Shown here piece by piece: positions 55,536-64,000 of a stretch of 64,000 nucleotides of DNA. The notes below the pieces were generated by a model that saw only the letters and a program-made list of their open reading frames with translations, was not told where the DNA came from and ran no database searches. Within the stretch, counting starts at the first letter, position 1. Each line of letters begins with the position of its first letter. Origin of the DNA: Phocaeicola salanitronis DSM 18170 (GTDB taxonomy: Bacteria > Bacteroidota > Bacteroidia > Bacteroidales > Bacteroidaceae). Location of the stretch: the NCBI RefSeq assembly GCF_000190575.1, contig NC_015164.1, positions 248,001 through 312,000 on the forward strand, given 5' to 3'. Position numbers and translations under genes: made by a program.

Positions 55536-55566
55536 TTGACAACCGCTTTTCCGGATAGTATCTTTG
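55536..55566 (+). promoter_or_regulatory. Orphan consensus promoter facing the insertion sequence
   Basis: TTG (55536-55538), a 20-bp spacer and TATCTTTG (55559-55566), an exact Bacteroides promoter that points to the IS end 62 bp away. No gene begins between. The gap 55245-55628 otherwise holds only an inverted CTTGAGGCA/TGCCTCAAG pair (55367-55429). Confidence 0.6.
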
Positions 55567-55628
55567 AATTAAAACGCAGCTGGTTGCGTCAGCACACAGA
55601 TATAAGTGCGGCGGCAAACGCGTATAGG

Positions 55629-56925
55629 CAGGGCTGACGCATTACTTGATTTCATCATTTTGCCATGGTGCATCTAAAAGTTCTGCAAGAAACTCATCAC
55701 TCCATCCCGCCATTTTTCTTTTACCCTTAAGGCTTGCTTTTCTCTTGTTGTTTTTTAGTTGTGTCATGGCAATCTTGTTGAGTAGTGAAAAATTCTGTGC
55801 CGCATTTTTCTTTTTTTTCTGACTGTCCTCATTGAATGAGACATCAAGCTGCCAGTGAAGATTGTTCTCAATACTCCAATGGCTTCTGATAGTTTCAGTT
55901 ATACGTTCAGAATCCAATGGCAGGGATGTTATGTAGTAGTGTCTCTCCACTGTGGTCTTTCCTGACTTTATGTATTTTTTCGTATTAGTCAAACATACCA
56001 CTGAGTTTACACCTTTCCATTTCAAGACTTTAGACAGGACTCCATTGTTATATACCTGACATACACGTCTCTCGAAGCGCCCATGTGAACTCTCTTCCGT
56101 TATGCTGTACCTGTATCTTGTCTGAGGTATATGACCTATTCCGTCAATATTGTTTCCATATATGTCAATATCAGAGAACCAACCTTCTATCGTTTCATAA
56201 AGTTTCTTCTGGTTCTTCTTTACACTTATAAGATAGTCAGCTTTTGCATCGATGATTGTACTTACTATTTCATGCTGGCAGGCAATGGCATCAATGGTAA
56301 TTATACAGCCTTCAAGGTCAAGAGCCTTTATCAATAAAGGGATTGCCTTTATTTCGTTGCTCTTGTCACTTACCTTTTCCTGGCCTAGAGAGACACCGTT
56401 GGCTGACGCCCAAGCACTTACTATACGCAGAGATTCAAAACTGCCGCCACTCTTCTCTTCACGTGCACCGCGTATCTCTTTACCGTCTATGGATACAAGA
56501 CCACGGTATTTGCCGCAAATCTCACGTATCCAGGTACGAAAGCCATTTTCGAGTTCACTGGGAGAAAGAAGGGAAAATACACGATTGAAAGTGTCATGAG
56601 AAGGGACACATTTAAAGTCCTTTATACGTGAGCGGAAGAAAGACTCGTGCATCTTACCAAAATCGGCAACCTCATACCAGCTTTCCGCACCGCCGATGAC
56701 TGCTGCCATTGCGATATAAAATATACACTCGAAACTGTGTGCCCTTAAATGATCACGACGGGGATCCTTTATTGTACGGAGTATTGAGATGATTTCCATT
56801 GGATGTTTTTTAACTTGAATATATAGGACAAAAGTAAAGAAAAAAGCTATTGTAAACAGGATGTATCACTGAGATTCTTCAAACTTAGTTTGATTTTTAG
56901 TCTATTAAGTAATGCGTCAGCCCTG
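55629..56925 (-). mobile_element. ISAs1-family insertion sequence
   Basis: Complete 1297-bp element with terminal inverted repeats CAGGGCTGACGCATTACTT (left, 55629-55647) and its complement at 56907-56925. It holds one transposase gene. No target-site duplication of 8-10 bp is evident from the flanks, so the original insertion may have been altered. Confidence 0.88.
55642..56799 (-). CDS. ISAs1-family transposase
   Basis: A 385-residue DDE transposase of the H-repeat-associated (ISAs1) family. The opening ILRTIKDPRRDHLRAHSF is characteristic, followed by SIDGKEIRGAR, IITIDAIACQHEIV (the DDE Asp) and RSHWSIENNLHWQLDVSFNED, read here in pieces, near residue 310 with the acidic Glu. The reading frame is intact from ATG 56799 to its stop 13 bp inside the left inverted repeat. 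It should move the enclosing element. Confidence 0.92.
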   Translation of the reverse strand: MEIISILRTIKDPRRDHLRAHSFECIFYIAMAAVIGGAESWYEVADFGKMHESFFRSRIKDFKCVPSHDTFNRVFSLLSPSELENGFRTWIREICGKYRGLVSIDGKEIRGAREEKSGGSFESLRIVSAWASANGVSLGQEKVSDKSNEIKAIPLLIKALDLEGCIITIDAIACQHEIVSTIIDAKADYLISVKKNQKKLYETIEGWFSDIDIYGNNIDGIGHIPQTRYRYSITEESSHGRFERRVCQVYNNGVLSKVLKWKGVNSVVCLTNTKKYIKSGKTTVERHYYITSLPLDSERITETIRSHWSIENNLHWQLDVSFNEDSQKKKKNAAQNFSLLNKIAMTQLKNNKRKASLKGKRKMAGWSDEFLAELLDAPWQNDEIK

Positions 56926-57083
56926 TTATTAATCTTACACCAGACGAAGCTGTCTGCATTGAAGCAAGAAGATAGTAATGATAACCTTTTAAATAATCTG
57001 AGTATGATAAATTAGTAATCATTGCTCTGGATATTTTTCGAAAATCAATTTTCCCCCGCTAAATATGTGTACAAAATTCATCT

Positions 57084-57145
57084 CACCACAGAGGTCACAG
57101 AGACGCACAGGGGAATTAAAATTACACTGTGTCCTCTGTGGGTGG
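57084..57145. repeat. CACAGAG palindromic repeat, copy 5
   Basis: CACCACAGAGGTCACAGAG is mirrored by CTGTGTCCTCTGTGGGTGG around a short loop. It lies in the 256-bp gap 56926-57181 between the IS and rmlA. The gap also has a possible 27-codon remnant reading plus strand from 56932 to a stop at 57013-57015. Confidence 0.7.
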
Positions 57146-57181
57146 TATGGACGTTGTTTATTGCCCCTCCCAAAAGCTCAA

Positions 57182-58087
57182 TCAGTCCAAGTTCCTTTCT
57201 CCTGTCCGCTCTATTTCGTCGATTACTTTGAGTAAGTATTGCCCATAGGGGTTTTTCAGCATGGGTTGTGCCAGCTGGCGCATTTTATCGGGGGTAATCC
57301 AGCCTTGGCGGAGGGCGATGCCTTCGAGGCATGCCACTTTCAGCCCCTGGCGCTTCTCGATGACTTCGATGTACGTAGAGGCTTCGGCAAGTGAGTCGTG
57401 GGTACCGGTGTCGAGCCATGCGAATCCGCGCCCTAAGGTTTGTACTTTCAGTTCGCCAGCGGCAAGGAAGGTCTGGTTGACCGTGGTGATTTCCAGTTCG
57501 CCGCGTGCCGAAGGTTTGATGTGCTTGGCAATGTCCACCACCTTATTGGGATAGAAATACAGTCCGGTCACGGCATAATTCGATTTGGGGTGCTCGGGCT
57601 TTTCTTCGATGCTCAGGCAATTTCCTTCCTTGTCGAATTCCGCTACGCCGTAACGTTCGGGGTCGCTCACCCAGTATCCGAATACGGTAGCTTTGCCTTC
57701 CGTCTCGGCGGTGCGTACGGCTTCTTTCAGCAGGCTGGTGAATCCGTTCCCATGGAAGATGTTGTCACCCAATACGAGGCAGGCGCAATCGTTTCCGATG
57801 AATTCTTCACCGATGATGAATGCTTGGGCAAGCCCGTCGGGCGAAGGTTGTTCGGCATAGGTAAAGCGTACGCCAAAGTCGCTTCCGTCTCCCAGCAGGC
57901 GGCGGAATCCCGGAAGGTCGTAAGGGGTGGAGATAATCAGTATGTCGCGTATGCCGGCAAGCATCAGGGTGGAGATGGGGTAGTAGACCATCGGCTTGTC
58001 GAAGATGGGCAGCAATTGTTTTGACACTCCTTTTGTGATAGGGTAGAGGCGTGTGCCCGAACCGCCGGCTAAAACTATACCTTTCAT
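57182..58087 (-). CDS. rmlA: Glucose-1-phosphate thymidylyltransferase
   Basis: Makes dTDP-glucose, the first step to dTDP-rhamnose; 301 residues. The N-terminal signature [18 protein letters not shown] (residues 3-20) contains the nucleotide-binding loop, with [20 protein letters not shown] following in pieces. The Asp of LGDNIFHG and the sugar-binding [10 protein letters not shown] are also clear. rmlB, rmlC and rmlD are not in the window, so this copy is isolated. Length is standard. Confidence 0.96.
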   Translation of the reverse strand: MKGIVLAGGSGTRLYPITKGVSKQLLPIFDKPMVYYPISTLMLAGIRDILIISTPYDLPGFRRLLGDGSDFGVRFTYAEQPSPDGLAQAFIIGEEFIGNDCACLVLGDNIFHGNGFTSLLKEAVRTAETEGKATVFGYWVSDPERYGVAEFDKEGNCLSIEEKPEHPKSNYAVTGLYFYPNKVVDIAKHIKPSARGELEITTVNQTFLAAGELKVQTLGRGFAWLDTGTHDSLAEASTYIEVIEKRQGLKVACLEGIALRQGWITPDKMRQLAQPMLKNPYGQYLLKVIDEIERTGERNLD

Positions 58088-58189
58088 GTCTTTAGATGGA
58101 TTGTTTGGTTTATGTCTTGCAAAGTAAGTTTTTTTTTGTCTATCGGCAAAATTAAAAGGGAAAAAATCTCATTTTCGCTTTCAAAAGAT

Positions 58190-58197
58190 TATATTTG
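58190..58197 (+). promoter_or_regulatory. -7 element for the YgiB/YgiC-like pair
   Basis: TATATTTG matches TAnnTTTG, 30 bp before the ATG at 58228. A reverse-facing TTACTTTG at 58127-58120 may serve rmlA. Confidence 0.4.
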
Positions 58198-58227
58198 TAA
58201 CATAGATTTAAAATGTAGTGAAGAAGT

Positions 58228-58581
58228 ATGAATAGAAGGCATTATTGGATGGCGGCGATGTGCTTGATGACGCTTGCCGCTTGTACGCAAACGACGAAAT
58301 TGCCCGAGAATCCGGAGGATAAAGAAGAATATCGTGACAACCAAGGGAATAGCTGGATTTATAACGCCATGTTGATGCGCTGGGCATTGATGCCGTCGGC
58401 TATGAACGGGCTTTCGACGACTCATTATTATTATCCCAATACGGGTTCGTGGACTGACGCGAACGGCACGCGTGTCAATGCACCTTCGGGAGTGAAGGTA
58501 AGTTCTTCGAGAACGGAAAAGTCGAAATCGAGCGGGCGTGTGTTCGGCACTACGCGCCGTTCTTCGGGCGTTCACGCATAA
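58228..58581 (+). CDS. YgiB-like small lipoprotein
   Basis: A 117-residue secreted lipoprotein with a signal peptide (WMAAMCLMTLAAC, Cys19). The body has THYYYPNTGSW and ends GRVFGTTRRSSGVHA, Ser- and Arg-rich. The C-terminal GFG/Ser-rich pattern recalls the E. coli lipoprotein YgiB, whose gene is adjacent to ygiC, just as here a YgiC-like gene follows 25 bp downstream. No catalytic residues are seen. The link to YgiB rests on position and composition, not on a strong sequence match. Confidence 0.7.
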   Translation: MNRRHYWMAAMCLMTLAACTQTTKLPENPEDKEEYRDNQGNSWIYNAMLMRWALMPSAMNGLSTTHYYYPNTGSWTDANGTRVNAPSGVKVSSSRTEKSKSSGRVFGTTRRSSGVHA

Positions 58582-58606
58582 AAATAAGGTAATACAACAG
58601 TTATTT

Positions 58607-59740
58607 ATGGAAAGAAAATATGTTACGCCCCGTGCAGATTATCGGGAGAAGATAGAGGCTTTGGGGTTTGACTTTCACGGTGATTATTGGCGTGAGGAAG
58701 CTTATTACCGGTTTACGTCAGACGAGATAGAACGGCTGGAGAAAGCTACGGCAGAAGCCTATCGCATGTATTGTGAAGCTGCGGGGTATATCATCGAAAA
58801 GGATCCGGAATGGATGGAGCGTTTCTTGCGCCTCCCTTTGGACGTTTGCCGGCGTATCCGCGAATCATGGGATGCGGACGAGCTGAGTCTGTACGGGCGT
58901 TTTGATTTCATGTTGGACGAAAAAGGCGTGCCCCGCATTTTGGAGTTCAATGCCGATACGCCCACTTCTTTGCTGGAAGCTTCGGTCATCCAATGGCAAT
59001 GGAAGGAAGAGGTCTTTCCGGAGCTTGACCAGTATAACGGCATCCACGAGGGATTGGTCCAGTCGTGGAAAGATATTGTCCCTGCGGGCGGCAATGTGCA
59101 TTTTGCCGGAGTGTTGGAGAACCATGAAGATACAGGCACGTTGCAATATTTGGCAAGTACGGCAATGGAAGCCGGGTATTCTACCCGTGTGTTGGACATG
59201 AACGATATGAATTTGCAGGACGGATGCTTTTACGATCCGAGCGGGGAACGTATCGGACATTGTTTCAAGCTATATCCGTGGGAGTGGATGGCGGATGAAA
59301 GTCCGGACGGATGCCTTGCTTCTGTGGTATGGATAGAGCCGATATGGAAACTGGTGATGTCGAACAAAGCGATTTTAGCGAAGGTGTTTGAATTGTTTCC
59401 TGATTCTCCTTACGTATTGCCTTGCTTTTTGTCGCGTCCGGAGTCGGGGGTGTATTGCAAGAAGCCGGTGTTTGCCCGTGAGGGGCATAACGTGAGCGTG
59501 GTGGACATCCGCAATTGGGAAGAACGTGCGCTGGTGCGCGAAACAGAAGGCGATTACAACACGGGGGCATACGTGTATCAATGGTATGTGAAGCCTACGG
59601 TGTATGGCGGACGTTATCCGATTATCGGATCGTGGATAATAGGAGGGGAGCCGGCGGGTATCGGCATCCGTGAGAACCGTACCGAAATCACCGATAACCT
59701 GTCGGAGTTCGTTCCTCATGTAATTTCATTTACGATTTAG
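58607..59740 (+). CDS. Glutathionylspermidine-synthase-like ATP-grasp protein (YgiC-type)
   Basis: A 377-residue member of the YgiC/GspS synthetase-like family. FDFMLDEKGVPRILEFNADTP (in pieces FDFMLDEKG and LEFNADTPTSLLEA, about 98-117) matches the amide-ligase core. Later SNKAILAKVFELFPDSPYVLP, KPVFAREGHNVSV and YPIIGSWIIGGEPAGIGIRE carry the ATP-grasp residues. It lacks the amidase half of bifunctional GspS. A peptide-bond-forming ligase role is likely, but the substrates are unknown. ATG at 58607 is preferred over GTG at 58538 inside the lipoprotein gene. Confidence 0.85.
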   Translation: MERKYVTPRADYREKIEALGFDFHGDYWREEAYYRFTSDEIERLEKATAEAYRMYCEAAGYIIEKDPEWMERFLRLPLDVCRRIRESWDADELSLYGRFDFMLDEKGVPRILEFNADTPTSLLEASVIQWQWKEEVFPELDQYNGIHEGLVQSWKDIVPAGGNVHFAGVLENHEDTGTLQYLASTAMEAGYSTRVLDMNDMNLQDGCFYDPSGERIGHCFKLYPWEWMADESPDGCLASVVWIEPIWKLVMSNKAILAKVFELFPDSPYVLPCFLSRPESGVYCKKPVFAREGHNVSVVDIRNWEERALVRETEGDYNTGAYVYQWYVKPTVYGGRYPIIGSWIIGGEPAGIGIRENRTEITDNLSEFVPHVISFTI

Positions 59741-60027
59741 CGATTTACTATTCACGGTTTTATTTGTTGATTCGTAATGCGAATCAGGAGTTAAATGTAG
59801 TTATGTTTCACAGGAGTTATCACTTCGTTCAGGAGTTATACTTCACGCGGTATTTATTTGTGCATTTTGTATATGCCACGTAGTAAAGACGATGTACACA
59901 TCGTCTCTACAGAAGCGGTGCAAAAGGTATTGGCATCTAACTCCCAGCCCGCACTGGCGGGCGATAACTACCTATAACTCCCTTTTAACTCCTGATTGGC
60001 ATTTGTAAACGCTAAATCGTAAATCGG
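59728..60027. repeat. Nested palindromic intergenic element
   Basis: The outer ATTTACGATTTAGCG at 59728-59742 is mirrored near 60010-60025 (CGCTAAATCGTAAAT). Inside, GAATCAGGAGTTAAA faces TTTTAACTCCTGATT, and in the centre GTAGTAAAGACGATG faces CATCGTCTCTAC. It takes up nearly all of the gap 59741-60031. No gene found there. Confidence 0.7.
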
Positions 60028-60031
60028 CAAA

Positions 60032-60811
60032 TTATTTCATTCCTCTTGCCTTATAGATGCGCTCCTTAGCGTTGTTGATGTGTTGGAATTTCTCTTCGGC
60101 AGCTTTGCGTATGTCTTCTCCTAATGTCGCTACCCGGTCGGGATGATGTTTCAAGGCAAGGCGGCGGTAAGCGGCACGCACTTCTTCATCGGTTGCTGAC
60201 GGATCGATTTCCAATACCTTGTAGGCATCGGCAAGCGAGGCACCTCCGAGGTTCAGCATGGATTCCACTTCTTTTTCGGAGAGTTGCATGGCCTGTGCCA
60301 CTTCTTTCAGGGCTTCTATCTCCTGTTGGCATACATGCCCGTCGCTTTGTGAGATTTTGGCGAGGAAGTCCAAAAGTTGCAAGCGTTCGCCGTATGTGAG
60401 GTTGGCTGCAATTTGTGCGCCGCATTCGTGAATTGTATTGCGGAATGCATAAGGGTTGGAGGCATCCATGCGCTTTTGTTGTTCGAAGAGGTTCAGGAGG
60501 ATTTGTTCCCCTTCGTTTACGGCATCTTCTCCGAAGTTGGTGCGGAGGAAACGGCGTACGAACTCCATTTCGCTATGCATGATTTTCCCGTCTGCACGGA
60601 TAATGTATGAAGCCATTACCAGCATGGAGAAGAGGAAGCTGTTGCGCTGGCCTGCATGGGTATAGGAGGCTCCTCCTTGCCCGTTATCAAAATCCGCTTG
60701 CGCATCGTTCGCTTTGTCGAATAAGGAGCCGATGGCGTATCCTGCCAAGGCACCCAGCGGACCCAGAGCCATGAACCCCATGATTCCGCCAATCCATTTC
60801 CCTATTTTCAT
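60032..60811 (-). CDS. TerB-like and DnaJ-domain protein (DjlA-like)
   Basis: A 259-residue protein. The N terminus has a glycine-rich hydrophobic segment (GGIMGFMALGPLGALAGYAIG), then a TerB-like helical domain (about 55-180; MVMASYIIRADGKIMHSE, then AKISQSDGHVCQQEIEAL) and a C-terminal J domain (about 193-259) with the HPD motif in LALKHHPDRVATLG. This is the DjlA arrangement. It should act as a DnaK co-chaperone at the membrane, but the client is unknown. Start at 60811 near a hydrophobic stretch. Confidence 0.88.
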   Translation of the reverse strand: MKIGKWIGGIMGFMALGPLGALAGYAIGSLFDKANDAQADFDNGQGGASYTHAGQRNSFLFSMLVMASYIIRADGKIMHSEMEFVRRFLRTNFGEDAVNEGEQILLNLFEQQKRMDASNPYAFRNTIHECGAQIAANLTYGERLQLLDFLAKISQSDGHVCQQEIEALKEVAQAMQLSEKEVESMLNLGGASLADAYKVLEIDPSATDEEVRAAYRRLALKHHPDRVATLGEDIRKAAEEKFQHINNAKERIYKARGMK

Positions 60812-60876
60812 AATCGTATGGGTATTAAGTAACGATTCATAATCAATTTATTCATGTGCCGGTTTTGCCGTGCGGA

Positions 60877-62331
60877 TTAGTCTTGACTGGGTTGCGTATA
60901 AATGATATCCATTTGTATCTTCTCGCTTTCATCGGCAGATTCGTTGAGGTCTTTTCCTCCCACCAGCATAGCAGAATTAACGCTTAGGTCATTTCCTATT
61001 CCGATGATATTTCCTTGCGAGTCCGTCTCGGTGGTAACAGGCACGAGCAGTATCTTGTTCCAGTCCGGATGTTCTGCTTTCCATGCTTCCCATTGGGCTG
61101 TACCCTTTTCTATTTCCGGCCGGATTTCGCTGAATATAGCCGCAATCAGGCGGTTGAGTTTCGAAAATGAATAGGAGTTGTCCGTGCTGTTGTATGATGA
61201 GAGGAACGAGGTGTGCTCGTCGTATACTTCGTTGTTTTCAAAAAAGCTTTTCATCTCATCTGCCCGTACCATCAGCAGGTTGGCGGGAGTCCCCATCTTA
61301 TAAGGGCTGGTGCTCGGATCTCTCATTTTCGTAAACGAAAGCGAGATGGAGTTTAATGTGTCCGTCCGGTGTTCTTCGTACATCTCTTCTATCGGGAGTG
61401 TCACTTTCGTGCAAAGTCCGGCAGGAGTCTTCAGGTATGTGCATGTAGGATCATCTACCAGGTTTTGCAGCCCTGAGTTTTGGAAACGGGTTGACATGAA
61501 CACTTCATTGGTTGCGGTCATCGGCACAATGGCGGTCACCAATGAGTCCGCCGTATCTGCCGAGTTCCGGCTCATGTAGGAAACCGTCAGGTGCAGGTAG
61601 ATGTCGGAAATGTAGAGGATGCAGCCTTCACCGTTTGTTACGTGTATATAGAAGCCTTTCAGCACATTGTTGATAAACGATTCGGAGTCTTTAAAATACG
61701 GGTGTACAGTTTCTCCGTTTTCCACGGCGGTCACGTCGTACTTGCTTTTAAAGTTGTCGCAGAATGCATTTCCTAAATCGATGGAAATGTGCTTGTAATA
61801 GTCTGATGTTTGGTGAAGCGAGTCGCTGACCGTTTGGTCGTAGGCTGTATAGTCTTTTGTAGCCAACGGCGGATTTTGAGTGTTGTAATAGCGCGTGGGA
61901 TCCATGTTGGTGTAATACAGGTTCTTGTCCAGCCCGTTGTCTTGGATAGGCATGGTTAATGTATCTACCTGTACACGCATCGGCGCCAGCGAATCGCCGA
62001 AGTAGCTTGTATAATATAGCCCTAACGTAGCTTCGTCGATACTTTGCAGGCGGTCGGGCAATGAGAAGTTTTCGGGGCAGTTTATCTGGACGAGGAAATC
62101 AGACGTAAAAGTGCCGTAATTTTCATCGGTAAACTTGCCTAGATAAGCTGTGGTGGAGCGTGAATATACGGAGTCAAGCAAATGCGATTCCGTCTCTACG
62201 GTATACGAATCGGCTTTTGCCTGAATGAATTCTTCGTTTGAAATGAATTGTCCGATTCCTGTTGTCTCGTCATCACAGCTATAGAGTGTGGCGGCGATAA
62301 ACCCTAATGCCGCCAAGAACTTGAGTTTCAT
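60877..62331 (-). CDS. DUF4270-family lipoprotein
   Basis: A 484-residue secreted lipoprotein, signal peptide FLAALGFIAATLYSC (Cys18), of the DUF4270 family of Bacteroidota. The body is beta-rich and largely Ser/Thr/Asp-rich with RSTTAYLGKFTDENYGTFTS after the signal. The role is unknown; it could be an outer-membrane or surface component. It is placed next to the glycogen-synthase-like gene, an arrangement found in other Bacteroides. ATG at 62331 is selected because it starts the signal peptide; an earlier start lies within a 28-codon unrelated leader. Confidence 0.85.
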   Translation of the reverse strand: MKLKFLAALGFIAATLYSCDDETTGIGQFISNEEFIQAKADSYTVETESHLLDSVYSRSTTAYLGKFTDENYGTFTSDFLVQINCPENFSLPDRLQSIDEATLGLYYTSYFGDSLAPMRVQVDTLTMPIQDNGLDKNLYYTNMDPTRYYNTQNPPLATKDYTAYDQTVSDSLHQTSDYYKHISIDLGNAFCDNFKSKYDVTAVENGETVHPYFKDSESFINNVLKGFYIHVTNGEGCILYISDIYLHLTVSYMSRNSADTADSLVTAIVPMTATNEVFMSTRFQNSGLQNLVDDPTCTYLKTPAGLCTKVTLPIEEMYEEHRTDTLNSISLSFTKMRDPSTSPYKMGTPANLLMVRADEMKSFFENNEVYDEHTSFLSSYNSTDNSYSFSKLNRLIAAIFSEIRPEIEKGTAQWEAWKAEHPDWNKILLVPVTTETDSQGNIIGIGNDLSVNSAMLVGGKDLNESADESEKIQMDIIYTQPSQD

Positions 62332-62362
62332 TGTTTTGATATTAATGATTATATGTTTTTGG

Positions 62363-63184
62363 TTATTCGGGAGTTTCCCAAACTTTGTCGTAGAGCGCGT
62401 CACAAGCGTCTGCATATTGTTTTTCGTCCGCTTGATAGTCTACTGTCGGGAGGTTCAGGCTGCGCGCATAGTCCATAATGGCAGGATTTACCTCCTTGCT
62501 GTTTTGGATGACTCCGTCTGAATAGGTAATGGCTAATTTGCACAGTTCTTCGTAATTGACCGGAGTCTGGATCATTTTTATGTCGTCCGGCGTGATTTCA
62601 CGGAATATTACTTGTTTGGCGAAATCGGGCGACAAGTTCGATTTGAAGCCGTCTCCGTATACAGAGAAAATGACTTTTGAATCCCGGAAAGAAGGCTCGT
62701 CGTAATACGCTTTCTTGATAAAGAGCGGAACGACAGCGCTCATCCAACCGTGGCAATGAATAATGTCGGGGCACCACCGCAGCTTCTTGACGGTTTCCAA
62801 TACGCCGCGGGCATAAAAAATAGCACGTTCGCCGTTGTCTTCATATTCTTTCCCGTTCTCGTCGGCTTCCATTAAGCGGTGTTGAAAATAATCGTCATTA
62901 TCAATGAAATAAACCTGACGGCGTGCTGCTTGGATAGAAGCGACTTTGATAATCAGGGGATGGTCGGTATCATCAATGATGATATTCATTCCCGACAGGC
63001 GGATTACTTCGTGCAGCTGGTTGCGCCGTTCGTTTACATTTCCCCATTTCGGCATAAAGGTACGTATCTCCCGCCCTTTGTCTTGGATTGCCTGAGGCAG
63101 GTTTTGGCCGATTAACGATAATTCACTTTCTGGTACGTAAGGAGTAATTTCTTGTGTAATGAATAAAACTTTCTTTGCACTCAT
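62363..63184 (-). CDS. GT5-like half-length glycogen/starch synthase homologue
   Basis: A 273-residue protein that matches only the N-terminal Rossmann half of glycogen/starch synthases: KKVLFITQEITPYVPESELS at the start, IIHCHGWMSAVVPLFIKK near 140, then ITYSDGVIQNSKEV. The C-terminal GT-B domain with the catalytic KPEEX7E-like residues is absent, and the usual KxGGL loop is replaced by PESELSLIG. It may bind ADP-glucose-type ligands but is unlikely to be a complete synthase. The frame is open and ends naturally, and it has its own promoter, so it looks like a standing gene rather than debris. It is divergent from panC. Confidence 0.75.
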   Translation of the reverse strand: MSAKKVLFITQEITPYVPESELSLIGQNLPQAIQDKGREIRTFMPKWGNVNERRNQLHEVIRLSGMNIIIDDTDHPLIIKVASIQAARRQVYFIDNDDYFQHRLMEADENGKEYEDNGERAIFYARGVLETVKKLRWCPDIIHCHGWMSAVVPLFIKKAYYDEPSFRDSKVIFSVYGDGFKSNLSPDFAKQVIFREITPDDIKMIQTPVNYEELCKLAITYSDGVIQNSKEVNPAIMDYARSLNLPTVDYQADEKQYADACDALYDKVWETPE

Positions 63185-63214
63185 GTTATTTTCTATTGCT
63201 CATAAATAATTGCG

Positions 63215-63222
63215 CAAAGATA
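63215..63222 (-). promoter_or_regulatory. -7 element for the glycogen-synthase-like gene
   Basis: TATCTTTG on the minus strand, 30 bp before its ATG at 63184; the -33 element is unclear. A plus-facing TACTTTG at 63341-63347 may serve panC. Confidence 0.45.
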
Positions 63223-63388
63223 CAAAAAAAAACAGATGCGCTTATTAATTCGTATGCGATATTTACCTTATAGTTTGTTAATGTCGGATTGAACATGCAT
63301 TTTTTTGCAATCTGTTTTCGTTATCTGCCAAAAATGTGGTTACTTTGCACCCGATTTTTTAAAAGCATAGCGTTTAATTATCAGAAAA

Positions 63389-64000
63389 ATGGAATTAATT
63401 CAAACTATTCGGGAACTTCGGGCGAAGCTGGACGCGCTTCGCGGAGAAGGTAAAACCATTGGGCTGGTTCCTACGATGGGAGCTTTGCATGCCGGTCACG
63501 CTTCGTTGGTGAAACGCGCCGTCGCAGAGAATGATGTGGTGGTGGTAAGCGATTTTGTCAACCCCACCCAGTTTAATGATAAGGACGATTTGGCGAAGTA
63601 TCCGCGCACGCTGGATGCTGATTGCCGTTTGCTGGAGTCGTGTGGGGCGGCGTTCGTGTTCGCTCCGTCGGTAGAGGAGATTTATCCCGAGCCCGATACG
63701 CGTACGTTCAGTTATGCGCCGCTTGACACGGTGATGGAAGGAAAGTACCGTCCCGGGCATTTCAATGGAGTATGCCAAATCGTGAGCAAGTTGTTCCTGA
63801 TTGTGGAGCCTACGCGCGCTTATTTCGGTGAAAAAGATTTCCAGCAGCTTGCCATTATCCGTGAAATGGTACGCCGCTATCCGTTCGATTTGCAGATAGT
63901 GGGATGCCCCATCGTGCGTGAGGCGGACGGGCTGGCATTGAGCAGCCGGAATGCCCGCTTGAGCGGGGAGCAGCGCAAGCAGGCGTTGCAAATCTCGAAG
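63389..64000 (+). CDS. panC: Pantothenate synthetase (partial, runs off right edge)
   Basis: Makes pantothenate from pantoate, beta-alanine and ATP; the first 204 residues are present and the frame is open to the window edge. [17 protein letters not shown] (about 24-40) is the ATP-binding HIGH-like motif, [12 protein letters not shown] and FGEKDFQQL match the family, and [19 protein letters not shown] includes the conserved KMSKS-like region. Full members are about 280 residues, so roughly 75 residues are lost at the edge. Confidence 0.95.
   Translation, partial: MELIQTIRELRAKLDALRGEGKTIGLVPTMGALHAGHASLVKRAVAENDVVVVSDFVNPTQFNDKDDLAKYPRTLDADCRLLESCGAAFVFAPSVEEIYPEPDTRTFSYAPLDTVMEGKYRPGHFNGVCQIVSKLFLIVEPTRAYFGEKDFQQLAIIREMVRRYPFDLQIVGCPIVREADGLALSSRNARLSGEQRKQALQISK

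Noticed and set aside
62363..63184. Glycogen-synthase pseudogene
   Set aside because: The frame is intact with a promoter and a natural stop, and no remnant of the missing half was found downstream. It is therefore listed as a gene.

Overview
The window is a chromosomal segment of a gut-type Bacteroidales bacterium, most like Bacteroides or Phocaeicola; the species cannot be fixed from the sequence. Four things point there. The F-type ATP synthase genes are in the Bacteroidota order (beta and epsilon first). Many genes are preceded by the Bacteroides promoter (TTTG, 19-21 bp, TAnnTTTG) and Shine-Dalgarno sites are rare. There is a bifunctional fucokinase/GDP-fucose pyrophosphorylase. Bacteroidota-restricted families such as DUF4270, DUF4827, DUF4286 and a TPR-membrane-HTH regulator are present.

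Layout. 1-1.7 kb: an FtsX-like permease and a YjbQ protein. 1.9-9.1 kb: the complete F1Fo ATP synthase operon. 9.3-16.6 kb: a DEAD-box helicase, serine biosynthesis (serC, serA), a DUF1015 protein, a DMT transporter and YigZ, with palindromic repeats in the gaps. 16.8-23.5 kb: an AT-rich unit with a membrane-anchored TPR/HTH regulator and two paralogous outer-membrane barrels. 23.8-24.8 kb: an OprP-like porin. 25.1-28.0 kb: a three-gene operon of a steroid 5-alpha-reductase homologue, an old-yellow-enzyme reductase and a short-chain dehydrogenase, probably for bile-acid or steroid A-ring reduction. 28.2-28.5 kb: tRNA-Ser, tRNA-Glu, tRNA-Ser. 28.9-32.0 kb: pyruvate formate-lyase and its activase.

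32.1-44.0 kb, all on the minus strand: HAD hydrolase, Wza-like exporter, Wzc-like tyrosine kinase, Ugd, Gmd, Fcl, Fkp and FucP. This joins polysaccharide export and UDP-glucuronate synthesis to both the de novo and the salvage routes to GDP-fucose. 44.7-51.8 kb, plus strand: a DUF4827 lipoprotein, a GlmM-like mutase, a DUF4286 protein, RuvC, a pullulanase-like GH13 lipoprotein, a tandem-ATPase ABC protein and a PepSY-like protein. 52.0-55.2 kb: tRNA-Pro, an RluA-family enzyme, RlmD-like methyltransferase and a DEDDh exonuclease. 55.6-56.9 kb: a complete ISAs1-family insertion sequence. 57.2-64 kb: RmlA, a YgiB/YgiC-like pair, a TerB/DnaJ protein, a DUF4270 lipoprotein, a half-length glycogen-synthase-like protein, and panC running off the right edge.

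The gaps are unusually structured. There is a 194-bp MITE-like element in two nearly identical, oppositely oriented copies (plus relatives), and a family of nested palindromes built from exchangeable repeat modules. The strongest candidate for a noteworthy system is the steroid/bile-acid reductase operon at 25.1-28.0 kb.
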